NCBI RefSeq assembly: GCF_003073045.1 | Contig: NC_037600.1 | Coordinates: forward strand, 13,411,188-13,475,187 | DNA length: 64,000 nucleotides | Direction: 5' to 3' | Origin: Pomacea canaliculata | Taxonomy: Eukaryota > Mollusca > Gastropoda > Architaenioglossa > Ampullariidae | Shown: piece after piece, positions 62,206 to 64,000 of the stretch | How positions within the stretch are numbered: the first letter of the stretch is position 1 | Layout of the letters: each line of letters begins with the position of its first letter | Made by a program: the position numbers and the translations under genes | The notes under the pieces: model-generated | What the model saw: only the letters and a program-made list of their open reading frames with translations | The model's database searches: none | What the model was told of the DNA's origin: nothing

Positions 62206-63841
62206 ATAAAATAAACAAACACAAGCAAATGTGACCAGCATCAACAAAGTCCATGTCTTCGTTCACTTTTAGCAAGTAAGAAGAAGGTTCGCTTGGATTA
62301 TTACAAGTGTTTTTTTTTAAAGAAGTGGGTTTTTGAGGCCGGACTTGGAAACTTCGAACAAAATTAGACAAAATTGGAGGATAAAGGGGCAGGTAATTGT
62401 CTATGTTGTATGTAAAGAAGGAATGTCTACCGGATAGCCCTCGTCAGCACCAGAAGATCAAAGAGACCGACTCGGGTGGCAGAGTAGCTCGGTCTTTCCA
62501 TACAGTATTCACATAGTAATCAAGAATTTATATACCACGGAAATAAAATGTGATAAATATTTATTTCTTTTTTGTTTCGATATTACTAGTTAACCGTCAA
62601 GAGATTTAAAATTTTAAATTCATTATTTATGATTCAGTTTATCCCACTAGCACTCCGCACTTCGTTATAATCACGATCTCTCATGTCTCTTTATATTTTT
62701 TTTCATTCTTCTGTCTCTTTTTTTGGGGGAGGGAAGTGGGGGTCAGACTTTTCCCTCCCTTTCCTCGTCGTCACGACTGGGCTGCAGTATTTTCATGCCT
62801 ACACACCGTGTGATTTTGACAGCTCCTTTCTTCAGAGTGATTTCTCGACTTAGCTACCCCGGGTGCTGCGACTGTAACCTGCGGCGGCAGCTGAACTGGC
62901 GGGAGCTACCCGGCTCGTGCTGGATGGACGGGTAGATGAGAATCTCCTTTCCCCCTCTGCCTAGCCGGGGAGACGGGGACGAGCACTCCGTGACCTAATG
63001 CACCTGAATAGCGCACCTGGGAAGATATTCCTCCGACTGCCAGCTTTTAGTTCTGAACAAAATGAGTCCGTGTGCGGCTGGGTTAATACCTGTATACAGA
63101 GCCACCTAATGTGATTATGTCGACAATGAAGAGTCGCTTTCAATTGGATTTATTTGTGATCCAAGTTTCGGGTACTTCTGGTATGCTCGTCTCTGCGTGC
63201 TTGTGCGCGTGCTCGCGCGCGAGTGCGAAACTTAATCAGAGCTTCTCGATATCCAAAGCAAACGAACATAGATCATGATAAATATATAAATGAGGAAATA
63301 GCTTCAATATTGTGCTTGATGCATCATGAATGATTTTCTTTGCAAGGGTAAAAATTCTTTATACTAAAGATTTCTGTTATTACACTGAAAACCGACAACG
63401 AAGGATGTTGGACGTGGACAAAAGAATTTTTTGTACTAATCAAACCTTCATCACATCCTTCCTCTGAAGTAGATAGCAAATGTCAATGTATTTAAATTTT
63501 AATCTCTGTTAATGTCTGTAAGACCTGTATCTCTGGAAGACCCTTCCTAACGGACAAATGTTAACGTCTGACAAAGCTCGGCAGGGCTGGGTGCAAAGGT
63601 CACAATAAACTAATAAATGTAAGATGGACATTGTACACACTAGAACTTCTGAGTCTAGACTTGTTTTCCAATGCTTTTGCCAATCCACTCGGACATCAAC
63701 AGATTAAGGATTTGACACTTTTGTGATTTGTCCCATTAAGAACGACCACCAATGCAATCTTCAAACTGCATGATTCTCCACTTGGTTTGATCTCAGTTTA
63801 GTTTTGGTGTCCTTGCAATCCAAGCTGTCCTGTCACCTTAC
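62206..63841. other. non-coding stretch, no gene seen
   Basis: AT-rich with a GC-alternating patch near 63206-63225. It would be intronic if the minus-strand exon at the window end is real. Confidence 0.4.
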
Positions 63842-64000
63842 CTCCGGTCACGGGTCAGTCTGTAAAGGGTGACCACTCTCTCCTCCCCTGTCCGACCCCA
63901 GGTCTGAGTGACCGCCTCATTGTGTTTGTCAACACTCGCATTAACTCTCGGCAAACACAACTCGCGATGGGCAGAAGATTCAGAGACTGCCAGCTGGAGA
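63842..64000 (-). CDS. probable internal exon of an unknown minus-strand gene (partial)
   Basis: One minus frame is open from the window edge to a strong donor (CCGGAG/GTAAGG at 63842/63841), giving about 52 codons and ending two bases into a codon. Composition is complex and protein-like, with segments such as VTQTWGRTGEERVVTLYR and an NAS glycosylation site. I do not recognise the family. The other frames are interrupted. The rest of the gene would lie beyond 64000 and, for later exons, below 63841. Confidence 0.35.

Overview
The window looks like animal nuclear DNA, most likely from a mollusc (probably a gastropod) or another lophotrochozoan. Genes are split into small exons with GT-AG introns, spaced by long AT-rich non-coding DNA with tRNA-derived SINEs, a dead LINE and many microsatellites. 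The gene families (MSK-like kinases, PAN/C-type-lectin pairs, SRCR/YWTD proteins, a divergent rhodopsin-class GPCR, a FABP) fit that. The species assignment is inference. No search was run. Exon structures were built by hand from splice sites, reading phase and family resemblance.

Layout. 1-12.5 kb: no convincing gene, only repeats. 12.56-13.36 kb (+): last three coding exons of a fatty-acid-binding protein. 18.06-21.04 kb (+) and 26.85-23.91 kb (-): two related single-domain AGC kinases resembling the N-terminal kinase of MSK/RSK, arranged tail to tail. Between them lie an unassigned two-exon coding fragment and a dead LINE. 28.35-30.31 and 31.40-33.69 kb (both -): a tandem duplicate pair of secreted PAN + C-type-lectin proteins. 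35.32-36.43 kb (-): an intronless class A GPCR. 38.54-47.69 kb (+): an 18-exon secreted protein with a Ly6-like domain followed by two copies of an SRCR + YWTD-propeller module. 47.7-63.8 kb: apparently gene-free, with several repeats. 63.84-64.0 kb (-): a probable exon of a gene running off the window.

Three of the five full multi-exon models need single-base insertions, four in all, to keep a domain-consistent frame: kinase 1 (one), kinase 2 (two) and the SRCR/YWTD gene (one). A fifth is possible in the second lectin gene. Each looks like one base lost from or beside a short run. With the four main corrections those CDSs become exact multiples of three (1044, 1425 and 2640 nt). Residual long-read assembly errors are the simplest explanation, but decay of individual genes cannot be excluded from sequence alone.

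The most interesting content is the Ly6-[SRCR-propeller]x2 protein, whose exon lengths record an internal module duplication, the tail-to-tail kinase pair, and the tandem PAN-lectin pair. The lectin and SRCR proteins are secreted and could act in recognition or innate defence, but the sequence does not prove that.
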